Shown here: positions 1 to 6,375 of the stretch, piece after piece | How the letters are laid out: every line of letters begins with the position of its first letter | Position numbering within the stretch: position 1 is the first letter of the stretch | Source: Clostridium sp. CAG:1013 | GTDB taxonomy: Bacteria > Bacillota > Clostridia > Oscillospirales > Acutalibacteraceae | DNA length: 26,299 nucleotides | Direction of reading: 5' to 3' | Assembly: GCA_000432995.1 (NCBI GenBank) | Contig: HF972661.1 | Location: forward strand, 854 to 27,152 | Notes under the pieces: model-generated | The model's input: only the letters and a program-made list of their open reading frames with translations | Told to the model about the DNA's origin: nothing | Database searches by the model: none | Program-made: the position numbers and the translations under genes

Positions 1-2
1 CT

Positions 3-587
3 CTGGATGGCAACGGAGCCGCCACCGACGAAAATGGCGAGCATGTGATGAAGCCCTTCTGGGAGATGAGCGACAAAGACATCGACGCCTGCCTGTCCGC
101 TACCGACTGGTGCCGGGCAAACTACGAATATTTCCGGGGCGGCGGTTTCTCCAGCCACTTCCGGTGCACTGCTGAGATGCCTGTCACCATGCTGCGTGTG
201 AACATCGTGGAAGGCGTGGGCCCCGTGCTGCAGATCGCTGAGGGCTGGACTGCCAACCTGCCGGATGACATCCACACCACCATCGACCGCCGTACCGATC
301 CCACTTGGCCCACCACCTGGTTTGTGCCCCGGCTCACCGGCGAGGGCGCGTTCAAGGACGTGTACAGCGTTATGGCCAACTGGGGTGCCAACCACGGCGT
401 AACCGTGTACGGTCACGTAGGCGCAGATCTGATCACCCTGGCTTCCATGCTGCGGATCCCTGTGGCCCTGCACAACGTGCCCCAGGAGCAGATCTACCGT
501 CCTCACGCTTGGGCCGCTTTCGGCACCAAGGACACTGAGGCCGCTGACTTTGCTGCCTGCAAGCACTACGGACCTCTGTATCGCTGA
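3..587 (+). CDS. fucI: L-fucose isomerase, C-terminal part (5' end outside window)
   Basis: Converts L-fucose to L-fuculose, the first step of cytoplasmic fucose breakdown, using Mn2+. The reading frame is open from base 3, so the gene enters from the left edge; an in-frame GTG at 45 is internal and not the start. About 195 residues remain of a family of roughly 590. The segments WPTTWFVPRLTGEG, DVYSVMANWGANHG, GHVGADLITLASMLRIP and the end ACKHYGPLYR match the C-terminal third of FucI as I remember the E. coli protein. The His in WGANHG corresponds to its active-site His near residue 528. A terminator follows directly, so this is the last gene of its transcript, probably a fucose operon lying to the left. 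Identity is secure; the rest of the operon cannot be seen. Confidence 0.93.
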   Translation: MDGNGAATDENGEHVMKPFWEMSDKDIDACLSATDWCRANYEYFRGGGFSSHFRCTAEMPVTMLRVNIVEGVGPVLQIAEGWTANLPDDIHTTIDRRTDPTWPTTWFVPRLTGEGAFKDVYSVMANWGANHGVTVYGHVGADLITLASMLRIPVALHNVPQEQIYRPHAWAAFGTKDTEAADFAACKHYGPLYR

Positions 588-610
588 GTTTTCCATCACT
601 TTCATATACT

Positions 611-644
611 GGAGGGGACCGGTCTTAGACCGGTCCTCTTCTTT
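611..644 (+). terminator. Rho-independent terminator after fucI
   Basis: A perfect 9-bp stem GGACCGGTC/GACCGGTCC (616-624 and 628-636) with a TTA loop is followed by the T-rich run TCTTCTTT. It begins 24 nt after the fucI stop codon. Confidence 0.8.
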
Positions 645-712
645 ATGGGGCACAAAAAATTCAAAGATCAGAAGCTCAAAAGGCAAACGTTTACTTAAAA
701 ATGTTCGGTCCC

Positions 713-742
713 TTGCAAAGGTAGGGAATCCTGTGGTATCAT
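713..742 (+). promoter_or_regulatory. Predicted sigma-A promoter of the carboxylesterase
   Basis: The -35 box is TTGCAA (713-718). An 18-nt spacer leads to the -10 box TATCAT (737-742), which is preceded by TGG as in extended -10 promoters. Transcription would start near 749, leaving a leader of about 75 nt. The same TTGCAAAGG...TGGTAT layout occurs at the secA promoter near 22888-22917. The rest of the 588-824 gap holds only the fucI terminator and this promoter. Confidence 0.6.
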
Positions 743-824
743 GGTTACAAACGAAGGCCAAAAATCGCGGTACTGTGCCGGCAAATTGGCTCCGCAGCCC
801 ACTATTATAAGGAGGAAAAATCCC

Positions 825-2216
825 ATGATCCAATACGCCAAGACAAAGTACGGCACGCTGGAAAGCGTGAAAAGCAATGCTGGTTTCGCCCTGTTTCGGG
901 GCGTGCGCTACGCCAAGCCTCCTGTGGGCAACCTGCGGTTTGCCCCTCCCCAAGAGCCTGACTCCTGGGAAGGCGTAATTAAGTGCGACACCTTCGGCCC
1001 CATTGCCCCTCAGGGCCCTCTGGATCTCCACGACGAGACCGGCACCCTGAAAAAAGTGATGCCCGGCTATCCCTATCCCCCCAAGATCGATGAGGACTGC
1101 TTGTTCCTGAATGTATACACCCCCGCCGAAAACCAGGACGCCAATCTGCCTGTCATGTTCTACATCCACGGAGGCGGCTTCCAAAACTGGTTTGGTTCCT
1201 GCTATGAGTACTGCGGTGACGGTCTGGCCAGTCACGGAGTGGTGGTGGTCACTTTGAACTACCGGATGAACGTGTTTGGATTCTTCGCCCACCCGGACCT
1301 GAAACAGGAAAGCGAGACCGGCTGCTGCGGCAACTACGGCATCCTGGACCAGATCCAGGCCCTGCGCTGGGTGCGGGAAAACATTAAGGCGTTCGGCGGC
1401 GATCCGGAAAATATCACCATCTTCGGCCAGTCCGCGGGAGCCATGTCGGTGCAGACCATCTGCTGCTCTCCCCTGGCCCAGGGCTGGTTCAAGCACGCGG
1501 CCATGCACTCCGGCGGTGGGCTGTACGCCTTTGCGGGCAGGCCCCAGCAGCCCGACATGGAGGAAAAAAGCCTGGCGTTCATGGAGTTCTGCGGATGCAA
1601 GACCCTGGAGGAGCTTCGGGCCATGCCCTGGGAGACTTTGGAGCAGCACAGCCTGGAATTCCAGCGGTTCAAGGGCCAGACCTTCAGCCTGACCACTGAC
1701 GGCTGGGTGCTGCCCCAATCCGCGGAGGACACTTTAAAAGCCGGCGCTATGGCTCATGTGGACTACCTGTTCGGCTGTACCGTGGACGAAGGCATCCGAG
1801 AGATGCCCCAGTATTTCGCCTCCAATCTGGCCCCCGCTGTGCGGGCTTTGGGACACACCCTGGTGGAAAAGGGCTACAAAGCGCCCTATGTCTACTGCTT
1901 CGACCGTCCCCAGCCCGGGGATGACATCGGTACCCCTCATTCCTGTGACAACCGGTACGTGTTCTGCTCGTTGGCGGAATCTTGGCGTCCCTACGACGAA
2001 AGCGACTACGCTTTGTCGGAACAGATGATGACCTACTGGACCAACTTCGCCAAGACCGGTGACCCCAACGGGGAAGGCCTGGCCTGCTGGGAACCCTATG
2101 ACAGCCGGGAGCTGGTGATGCGCCTGGCCGTGGAAGGCTGCGCCATGGCGGATCTGGACACCGATGGCAGCCTGGGGCAAAGAGAACAGAAGCTGCTGGA
2201 TCTGCTGGGAAAATAA
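825..2216 (+). CDS. Type-B carboxylesterase (para-nitrobenzyl esterase family)
   Basis: Serine hydrolase of the alpha/beta-hydrolase fold that cleaves carboxylic esters; the natural substrate cannot be read from sequence. I start it at ATG 825 (463 aa) because AAGGAGG sits 7-8 nt upstream; an in-frame ATG at 741 falls in the -10 box and is rejected. Motifs in order: EDCLFLNVYTP (type-B signature 2), oxyanion-hole HGGGF at 115-119, nucleophile elbow GQSAG with Ser203, acid Glu322 in VDEG, and His372 in TPHSCDN. The triad is complete. The stretch between Glu and His is about 50 residues, shorter than the roughly 90 I recall for B. subtilis PnbA, so a lid or dimer segment is probably reduced. 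No signal peptide is visible, which predicts a cytoplasmic enzyme. It follows fucI but has its own promoter, so a link with fucose or host-glycan ester removal is only a guess. Confidence 0.9.
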   Translation: MIQYAKTKYGTLESVKSNAGFALFRGVRYAKPPVGNLRFAPPQEPDSWEGVIKCDTFGPIAPQGPLDLHDETGTLKKVMPGYPYPPKIDEDCLFLNVYTPAENQDANLPVMFYIHGGGFQNWFGSCYEYCGDGLASHGVVVVTLNYRMNVFGFFAHPDLKQESETGCCGNYGILDQIQALRWVRENIKAFGGDPENITIFGQSAGAMSVQTICCSPLAQGWFKHAAMHSGGGLYAFAGRPQQPDMEEKSLAFMEFCGCKTLEELRAMPWETLEQHSLEFQRFKGQTFSLTTDGWVLPQSAEDTLKAGAMAHVDYLFGCTVDEGIREMPQYFASNLAPAVRALGHTLVEKGYKAPYVYCFDRPQPGDDIGTPHSCDNRYVFCSLAESWRPYDESDYALSEQMMTYWTNFAKTGDPNGEGLACWEPYDSRELVMRLAVEGCAMADLDTDGSLGQREQKLLDLLGK

Positions 2217-2237
2217 AATTTGAATCTATCTTCATAC

Positions 2238-2275
2238 AAAAAAAGGGAGGGCTGAAACACGCCTTCCCTTTTTCT
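2238..2275. terminator. Bidirectional terminator between convergent genes
   Basis: An A-run, the stem GGGAGGGC/GCCTTCCC (one mismatch) with an 8-nt loop, and a T-run form a hairpin that works in both directions. It serves the esterase (+) and the P-loop kinase (-), whose stop codon begins at 2278. Confidence 0.85.
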
Positions 2276-2277
2276 GT

Positions 2278-2775
2278 TTAGTTTTCCTTTGCCAAAATAC
2301 TGGCGGTCTCTTGGGGAGAGAGATCGTCCACCCACAGCTTTTCCGTGTCCAGGTCCTGGTACAGAGGGAGCCGTTCCAGGCTGCGGTCCAGCACGTCCCA
2401 AGTCCGCAGGCCACGCTCCACGTCTCCGCCAATGTGCTGTTTCAGGGTTTCGGGTTTTGCCAGCAGAGACACTTTCCGCACCTCCACCCCTTCCAAGGGC
2501 AGCGCGCCCAGCAGGGAATCCAGGATCTCCTGCTGGTGCATCACCCAGCAGAAAATCACCGTTTCATAGGCGGAACACCGCAGGAACTGCCCCAGCAGAA
2601 ACGCGATATTCTCCTGGACCATCCGCTTGGTTTCCTCCGTCACCTGGAATGGCTCCATATCCCAGCACCAGTCTCCGTCCAAGAACACGCTGGGGGCCGT
2701 CAGACGCTTCAGCTCCCGGCAGACGGTAGTCTTGCCCACGCCCATGGGCCCGCCAATCAGATACAGTCGTTTCAT
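2278..2775 (-). CDS. Small P-loop nucleotide-binding kinase/ATPase
   Basis: A 165-residue protein opening with a beta strand and Walker A motif GPMGVGKTT at residues 9-17, as in nucleoside, shikimate and gluconate-type kinases. DGDWCWD near residue 35 looks like the substrate-binding Asp segment that follows in such kinases. I cannot name the substrate. The longer open frame upstream is inside the preceding gene; ATG 2775 is chosen because translation from it gives the P-loop close to the N-terminus, and GGTGAGGG lies just before it. That ribosome site overlaps the stop codon of the metallo-hydrolase gene (10-nt gap), which indicates translational coupling. Function is probably small-molecule phosphorylation, but an AAA-type ATPase label would be equally cautious. 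Confidence 0.75.
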   Translation of the reverse strand: MKRLYLIGGPMGVGKTTVCRELKRLTAPSVFLDGDWCWDMEPFQVTEETKRMVQENIAFLLGQFLRCSAYETVIFCWVMHQQEILDSLLGALPLEGVEVRKVSLLAKPETLKQHIGGDVERGLRTWDVLDRSLERLPLYQDLDTEKLWVDDLSPQETASILAKEN

Positions 2776-2785
2776 GGTCGTTCCC

Positions 2786-3613
2786 TCACCGGACCAGCTG
2801 GGGAAGATACATGATATTCCCAAACCGGCCGTCCTTTCGGTCGAAGGTGCCGGGAATCCGCTCTTTGGCAAGGTATCCTGTGCGTCCAAGGAACTCCACC
2901 GGCACATGGTCGTCCGTGCCCGCCAGGATCTCCCGGCAGCACTGAATATTGTCGTCAATACAGGACTTGTCCTGGAGGCTGGGCCCGTGGAACAGGTAGA
3001 ACCGGCTTATCTCCCCCTGGCGATCCTTCAGCGCCAGCAGCGCTTCCAGGTACTGGCTGATGGTGGCGGAAACGTCCATCATCACCAGGGTGTTGTTGTT
3101 GCAGGCGTCCCCGGCGAAAAAGTCCCCGGTGGCAGGGTCAAGGAAGCACAGGGATCCTCTGGTATGGCCCGGCACGTGGATCACTTCCAGCACCCGGTCT
3201 CCCAGATCCAGCTTGTCCCCGCCCAAAAGTGGCGTGCACTCCACCGGGGTGTCTATGAGGAACTCCTCCTGAGGCAGAGGCTGAGCGCCCAGGGCTTCCA
3301 GCTGGCCGTTCATGTACCCTATCCGGGAAGGCAGAGTCTTTCCGTCCAGCATGGGCATATCCTCCGGGTGGATCCGGCAGGAGCCAAACTCAAACACGCC
3401 CCCGGCATGATCCATATGCCCGTGAGTGAGGACCACCTCCACCGGCAGTTCCGTCAAGGTGTTCACCAGATCTTTCAGCCCACGCAGTCCCACCATGGTG
3501 TCGATGAGCACCGCCTTCTCCCGACCTTCCACCAAGAAGCAGTGAACTCCGGAAGGATCGGTGATCTCCGTGACACGGTCAGGCAGCTGGCGGACGGTGA
3601 ATCGTTGTTCCAT
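2786..3613 (-). CDS. MBL-fold metallo-hydrolase
   Basis: Metallo-beta-lactamase-fold hydrolase, 275 aa, predicted cytoplasmic. Metal ligands are all present: HGHMDH at 64-69 (HxHxDH), His150 in VPGHTRGS, Asp169 in FFAGDA, and His209 in LFHGPS. This pattern fits glyoxalase-II-like and other small-thioester or phosphoester hydrolases rather than a true beta-lactamase; the substrate cannot be told. The start is ATG 3613, preceded by GAGGGGAG at good spacing; an upstream in-frame ATG lies before that ribosome site. First gene of a two-gene transcript with the P-loop kinase, driven by the promoter at 3645-3673. Confidence 0.88.
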   Translation of the reverse strand: MEQRFTVRQLPDRVTEITDPSGVHCFLVEGREKAVLIDTMVGLRGLKDLVNTLTELPVEVVLTHGHMDHAGGVFEFGSCRIHPEDMPMLDGKTLPSRIGYMNGQLEALGAQPLPQEEFLIDTPVECTPLLGGDKLDLGDRVLEVIHVPGHTRGSLCFLDPATGDFFAGDACNNNTLVMMDVSATISQYLEALLALKDRQGEISRFYLFHGPSLQDKSCIDDNIQCCREILAGTDDHVPVEFLGRTGYLAKERIPGTFDRKDGRFGNIMYLPQLVR

Positions 3614-3644
3614 AAACGGTCTCCCCTCTCTTTTCATTTCTTTC

Positions 3645-3673
3645 ATTATAGGAGCTTTGGAAAACCAGCGCAA
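3645..3673 (-). promoter_or_regulatory. Predicted sigma-A promoter of the MBL-kinase pair
   Basis: Read on the - strand, TTGCGC (3673-3668) is followed by a 17-nt spacer and a consensus TATAAT (3650-3645). The predicted start of transcription is near 3638, about 25 nt before the ATG. It is back-to-back with the SPFH promoter. Confidence 0.7.
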
Positions 3674-3705
3674 GAGATTTTCCTGAAAGACTGCCCTCCT
3701 CTCTC

Positions 3706-3734
3706 TTGACAGCGTTTCAATATGATATTATAAT
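3706..3734 (+). promoter_or_regulatory. Perfect-consensus sigma-A promoter of the SPFH-RHH pair
   Basis: TTGACA (3706-3711), a 17-nt spacer, and TATAAT (3729-3734): every position matches consensus. Such a strong promoter usually needs a repressor or some other brake. The -10 box lies between two direct copies of ATGATAT (3722-3728 and 3733-3739). Confidence 0.88.
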
Positions 3735-3740
3735 GATATC
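3722..3740 (+). promoter_or_regulatory. Candidate operator: ATGATAT direct repeats over the -10 box
   Basis: Two copies of ATGATAT are offset by exactly 11 bp, about one helical turn, and flank or overlap TATAAT. Ribbon-helix-helix repressors of the Arc/MetJ/CopG class commonly bind tandem short sites on one face of DNA, and such a protein is encoded at 4816-4986. Autorepression is inferred. Confidence 0.4.
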
Positions 3741-3771
3741 AAATCAAAAGCTTGAAAAGGAGTTGTTATTT

Positions 3772-4767
3772 ATGGAGGTAAATGAAAAGATCGTCAACCG
3801 GTACACGGAGAAGCCGGTCAAGACCCTCAACGGCTTTGCCATGCTGGCGTTGATCTTGGTGCTGTTCTTCGGCAGTATCGCCGTGGCCATCTGCGGACCG
3901 CTGATGCTTTGGGACACCAACGTTCCTCTGTCCATCACCCTGATTGTGGTCGCTTCCCTGGTGTTTCTGCTGGATCTGTTCCTCATGGCGGGGCTGAAGA
4001 TCTTAAACCCCAACGAAGCCCTGGTATTCACCCTCTTCGGCAAGTATCACGGCACCTTGAAAAAGGACGGCTACTACTGGGTAAACCCCTTCTGCGAGGG
4101 AATCAACCCCGGCGCTCAGCGAGCCTCCATGACCACGGTCAATGGCAACACCAGCGTCACCTTCGGGGGAAGCCGGAAGATCTCCCTGAAAACCATGACC
4201 CTGAACAACGAAAAGCAGACCGTCAATGACGAGCGGGGCAACCCCATCATCATCGGGACCATCGTCATCTGGCGGATCGTGGACACCACCAAGGCGGTGT
4301 TCAACGTACAGAACTACCGCACCTTCCTCTCCACCCAGTGCGATTCCGCCACTCGGAACATCGCCCGGATGTACCCCTACGACTTGCTGGAAGAAAACAG
4401 CAGCAACGAAAAAACTCTGCGGGGCAGCAGCCAGGAAATCGCCGAGATGATGAAGCAGGATCTTCAGGAGCGGGTGGCCATGGCCGGTCTGGAGATCTTG
4501 GAAGTGCGCATCACCCACCTGTCCTACGCCCCGGAGATCGCCGCAGCCATGCTCCAGCGGCAGCAGGCGGAAGCCGTGGTGGCCGCCCGGAAGAAGATCG
4601 TGGAAGGCGCCGTTGGCATGGTGGAAATGGCTTTGGCCCAGCTCAACGACGACGATATCGTCAACCTGGACGAGGAGCGGAAAGCCGCCATGGTCAGCAA
4701 TCTGCTGGTGGTGCTCTGCGGCAACAAGGACGCCCAGCCCATCGTCAACAGCGGCTCCATCTATTGA
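3772..4767 (+). CDS. SPFH/band-7 domain membrane protein
   Basis: Membrane-anchored scaffold of the stomatin/prohibitin/flotillin superfamily, 331 aa; such proteins form large oligomeric rings and organise membrane patches or control membrane proteases. Two hydrophobic helices are visible at about 22-46 and 52-75. The band-7 domain follows from about 78 (ILNPNEALVFTLFGKY, then GYYWVNPF) to about 270. An Ala/Glu/Arg-rich helical segment (RQQAEAVVAARKKIVEGAVG) typical of the oligomerising tail comes next, then a short acidic end. I use ATG 3772: AAAGGAG lies 8 nt upstream, and the longer frame would begin inside the promoter. It is the first gene of a pair with the small RHH protein 48 nt downstream. 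No partner such as NfeD or FtsH is in the window. The specific role is unknown. Confidence 0.88.
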   Translation: MEVNEKIVNRYTEKPVKTLNGFAMLALILVLFFGSIAVAICGPLMLWDTNVPLSITLIVVASLVFLLDLFLMAGLKILNPNEALVFTLFGKYHGTLKKDGYYWVNPFCEGINPGAQRASMTTVNGNTSVTFGGSRKISLKTMTLNNEKQTVNDERGNPIIIGTIVIWRIVDTTKAVFNVQNYRTFLSTQCDSATRNIARMYPYDLLEENSSNEKTLRGSSQEIAEMMKQDLQERVAMAGLEILEVRITHLSYAPEIAAAMLQRQQAEAVVAARKKIVEGAVGMVEMALAQLNDDDIVNLDEERKAAMVSNLLVVLCGNKDAQPIVNSGSIY

Positions 4768-4815
4768 CCGTGAGCTGGTTTGGATGTAACATAGAAGTAG
4801 AAAGGGGGGACCGTA

Positions 4816-4986
4816 TTGGAGGAAAAGGAAAAAGCGAAAAAACAGATCCTCCTGCGGATCTCCCCCACTCTTTGGAAGGAGCTTTCCGCCTGGGCGGAGG
4901 ATGATTTCCGGTCCATCAACGGGCAGATCGAGTATCTGCTGACGGAGTGCGTGCGGAAACGGAAAAAGAGCCATCGAGATGAATAA
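4816..4986 (+). CDS. Arc-like ribbon-helix-helix DNA-binding protein (TTG start)
   Basis: A 56-residue protein. KKQILLRISPTLWKELSAWA followed by RSINGQIEYLLTECVRKRKK has the strand, helix A, turn and helix B layout of the Arc/MetJ ribbon-helix-helix fold; the SINGQIEYLL segment is characteristic of Arc. TTG at 4816 is the only usable start: the frame is closed by TAG at 4798 and has no ATG or GTG between. AAGGGGGG lies about 6 nt before it. It is in the same transcript as the SPFH gene and is followed by a terminator. Likely job: dimeric repressor, perhaps of its own promoter at 3706-3734, where an 11-bp direct repeat sits on the -10 box. That target is inferred, not shown. Confidence 0.82.
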   Translation: MEEKEKAKKQILLRISPTLWKELSAWAEDDFRSINGQIEYLLTECVRKRKKSHRDE

Positions 4987-4989
4987 ACC

Positions 4990-5032
4990 AAAAAAGGACA
5001 GTGAGAACCAACCGGTTCCCCTGTCCTTTTTC
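4990..5032. terminator. Bidirectional terminator between convergent genes
   Basis: Left arm AAAAAGGACAG...GAACC, loop, and right arm GGTTC...CTGTCCTTTTT make a long interrupted stem with A-run and T-run flanks. It ends the SPFH-RHH transcript and, on the other strand, the HAD-hydrolase transcript. Confidence 0.85.
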
Positions 5033-5048
5033 TCTATCCCCACAGCTT

Positions 5049-5594
5049 TTACTGACCGTCGTTCACGATTTCGATCTGGCAGGCCTTCATGGCTTCCAGG
5101 GCCCGGTAATGGCTCTCCGGGGTGACGCCCGCACAACAGGCGGCGTCCACCGTCAGCTTTACCTCGGGCATGTAGGCTTTCAGCAGCAGGGCATTGGAGA
5201 TGACACAAATGTCCGTACATACACCGATCAGCTGGATCTCCTCCAAGGGTCCTTCGTAGGTATTCCGAGCCTTGAGCACATCGGCCAAGCCCTTGCTGCC
5301 AAAGGTATTCTTCTCAATGGGGGTACTTTGCCGCACCTGTTCGATCTGGGGATCCAGTTCCCAGCCCCAGGTGCCTTTGATACAGTGCTCCACCGGCAGG
5401 TTGCGTCCCTCCTGGGTGGAAAGGTAATCCTTCCCGTGGGTGTCCATGGTGAAGTACACCGAACCGTCAAAGCTCTGGATCTTCTCCCGCACCTTGGGCA
5501 CGATGGCTTGGGCTTCTTTCGTGCCCAGGGCCCCGGAGATGAAATCGTTCTGCACGTCCACTACCACCAGGACTTTTTTGCTTGCCTTCTCCAT
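5049..5594 (-). CDS. Isochorismatase-family cysteine hydrolase, nicotinamidase-like
   Basis: Probable nicotinamidase (nicotinamide to nicotinate plus ammonia, NAD salvage), 181 aa, cytoplasmic. The triad of the family is visible: Asp13 in VVDVQNDF, Lys95 in IEKNTFGS, and Cys130 in GVCTDICV. Candidate metal ligands are Asp51 and His53 in MDTHGKD and His70 in EHC, followed by IKGTWGWELDP, which matches the nicotinamidase stretch VxGTxGxEL. Start ATG 5594 has AAGGAAGGA upstream; the longer frame runs into the HAD gene. It starts 2 nt after the stop of the HAD phosphatase, so the two are translated together. Other isochorismatase-like amidases cannot be excluded, but the metal-site motif favours nicotinamidase. 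Confidence 0.85.
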   Translation of the reverse strand: MEKASKKVLVVVDVQNDFISGALGTKEAQAIVPKVREKIQSFDGSVYFTMDTHGKDYLSTQEGRNLPVEHCIKGTWGWELDPQIEQVRQSTPIEKNTFGSKGLADVLKARNTYEGPLEEIQLIGVCTDICVISNALLLKAYMPEVKLTVDAACCAGVTPESHYRALEAMKACQIEIVNDGQ

Positions 5595-5596
5595 GT

Positions 5597-6271
5597 TTAT
5601 CCTTCCTTTCTTGTTTCGCTCAACCCTAAACAGAGCTCTTTCAGTGCTTCTACCGTAGGAACAATCCACCGGGCGCCGGCTTCTTCCAATTCTCCCGGAG
5701 GAGCGAAACCGTACTCCACCCCGATGGCGTCCAGTCCCACTGCGGCAGCCCCTTGGATGTCGTGCTTCCGGTCACCCACCATCACAACCTGGTCTTTGGG
5801 CGGGCGGCCCAACTGTTCCAGCACAGCTTCGATAACCTCCGCTTTGTCGGTGCGGGAACCGTCCAGTTCCGAGCCTACCACCACCTGGAAACAGGGCAGC
5901 ACTCCCCCCATCTCCAAAATAGTCTTGGCGAACACCCCCGGCTTAGAGGTTGCAAGGCACACCGCCGCCCTTTGAGAAAGATCCTCCAGCAATTCCTTCA
6001 TACCGGGATAGAGCTTGTTCTCGTACACGCCCTTTACCCGGTAGCGCTCCCGGTATTTCTCCACAGCAGCGAAAGCCTGCTCCCGGGAAAAGCCGTAAAA
6101 CTCCATAAAGGACTCATGAAGGGGTGGTCCCACAAACCGCCGCAGCTTCTCTTCCGGTTCCCCGTGGATGCCAAAGGCGTCCAGGGCATACTGGGCGGAT
6201 TTCAAGATGCCCTCCCCGTTGTCCGCCACGGTGCCGTCCAAATCAAACAGAAAATACTTTTTGATACCCAT
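5597..6271 (-). CDS. HAD-superfamily hydrolase (Gph-like phosphatase)
   Basis: Cytoplasmic phosphatase of the haloacid dehalogenase superfamily, subfamily IA, 224 aa. Motif I is FDLDGT with Asp10 (nucleophile) and Asp12; motif II is LATSKPG; motif III is the Lys in SRTDKAEV; motif IV is VMVGDRKHDI. A helical cap of about 65 residues lies between motifs I and II. It resembles phosphoglycolate phosphatase and pyrimidine 5'-nucleotidase relatives; the substrate is not decidable. The start is uncertain: ATG 6271 has AAGGAG 11 nt upstream, while ATG 6280 is only 2 nt from it. Because it is tied to the nicotinamidase-like gene by a 2-nt gap, a nucleotide or NAD-related role is possible, but this is only inference. 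Confidence 0.85.
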   Translation of the reverse strand: MGIKKYFLFDLDGTVADNGEGILKSAQYALDAFGIHGEPEEKLRRFVGPPLHESFMEFYGFSREQAFAAVEKYRERYRVKGVYENKLYPGMKELLEDLSQRAAVCLATSKPGVFAKTILEMGGVLPCFQVVVGSELDGSRTDKAEVIEAVLEQLGRPPKDQVVMVGDRKHDIQGAAAVGLDAIGVEYGFAPPGELEEAGARWIVPTVEALKELCLGLSETRKEG

Positions 6272-6289
6272 CGCCCCCATTTCTCCTTC

Positions 6290-6304
6290 CGCCCTACAAG
6301 GGCG
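6290..6304 (-). promoter_or_regulatory. Short perfect inverted repeat before the HAD gene
   Basis: CGCCCT/AGGGCG with a 3-nt loop lies just upstream of the ribosome binding site of the HAD phosphatase. It may be an RNA hairpin or a small operator. I could not read a clear promoter for this gene pair. Confidence 0.3.
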
Positions 6305-6309
6305 CCTAC

Positions 6310-6348
6310 AAAAGAAGGGCATGCCGCCACTGGCCGCAAGCCCTTCTT
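6310..6348 (-). terminator. Terminator of the XpaC-TelA-LemA-TPM transcript
   Basis: On the - strand, AAGAAGGGC (6348-6340) pairs with GCCCTTCTT (6320-6312), followed by TTTTG. It lies about 28 nt after the TPM stop. The loop of 19 nt is large but can form its own small stem. Confidence 0.7.
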
Positions 6349-6375
6349 ACCGCTGAACTGCGGTTTTATATTTCC

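Noticed and set aside
2627..3709. A 360-codon + strand frame opposite the MBL and kinase genes
   Set aside because: Antisense shadow lacking a family match; the - strand genes have all catalytic motifs, a promoter and ribosome sites.
3772..4986. SPFH/RHH pair as a toxin-antitoxin system
   Set aside because: The large partner is a membrane scaffold with no toxin motif, and the order and sizes do not fit known RHH antitoxin operons.
4003..5220. A long - strand frame across the SPFH and RHH genes
   Set aside because: It runs through a strong terminator and is antisense to two supported genes.
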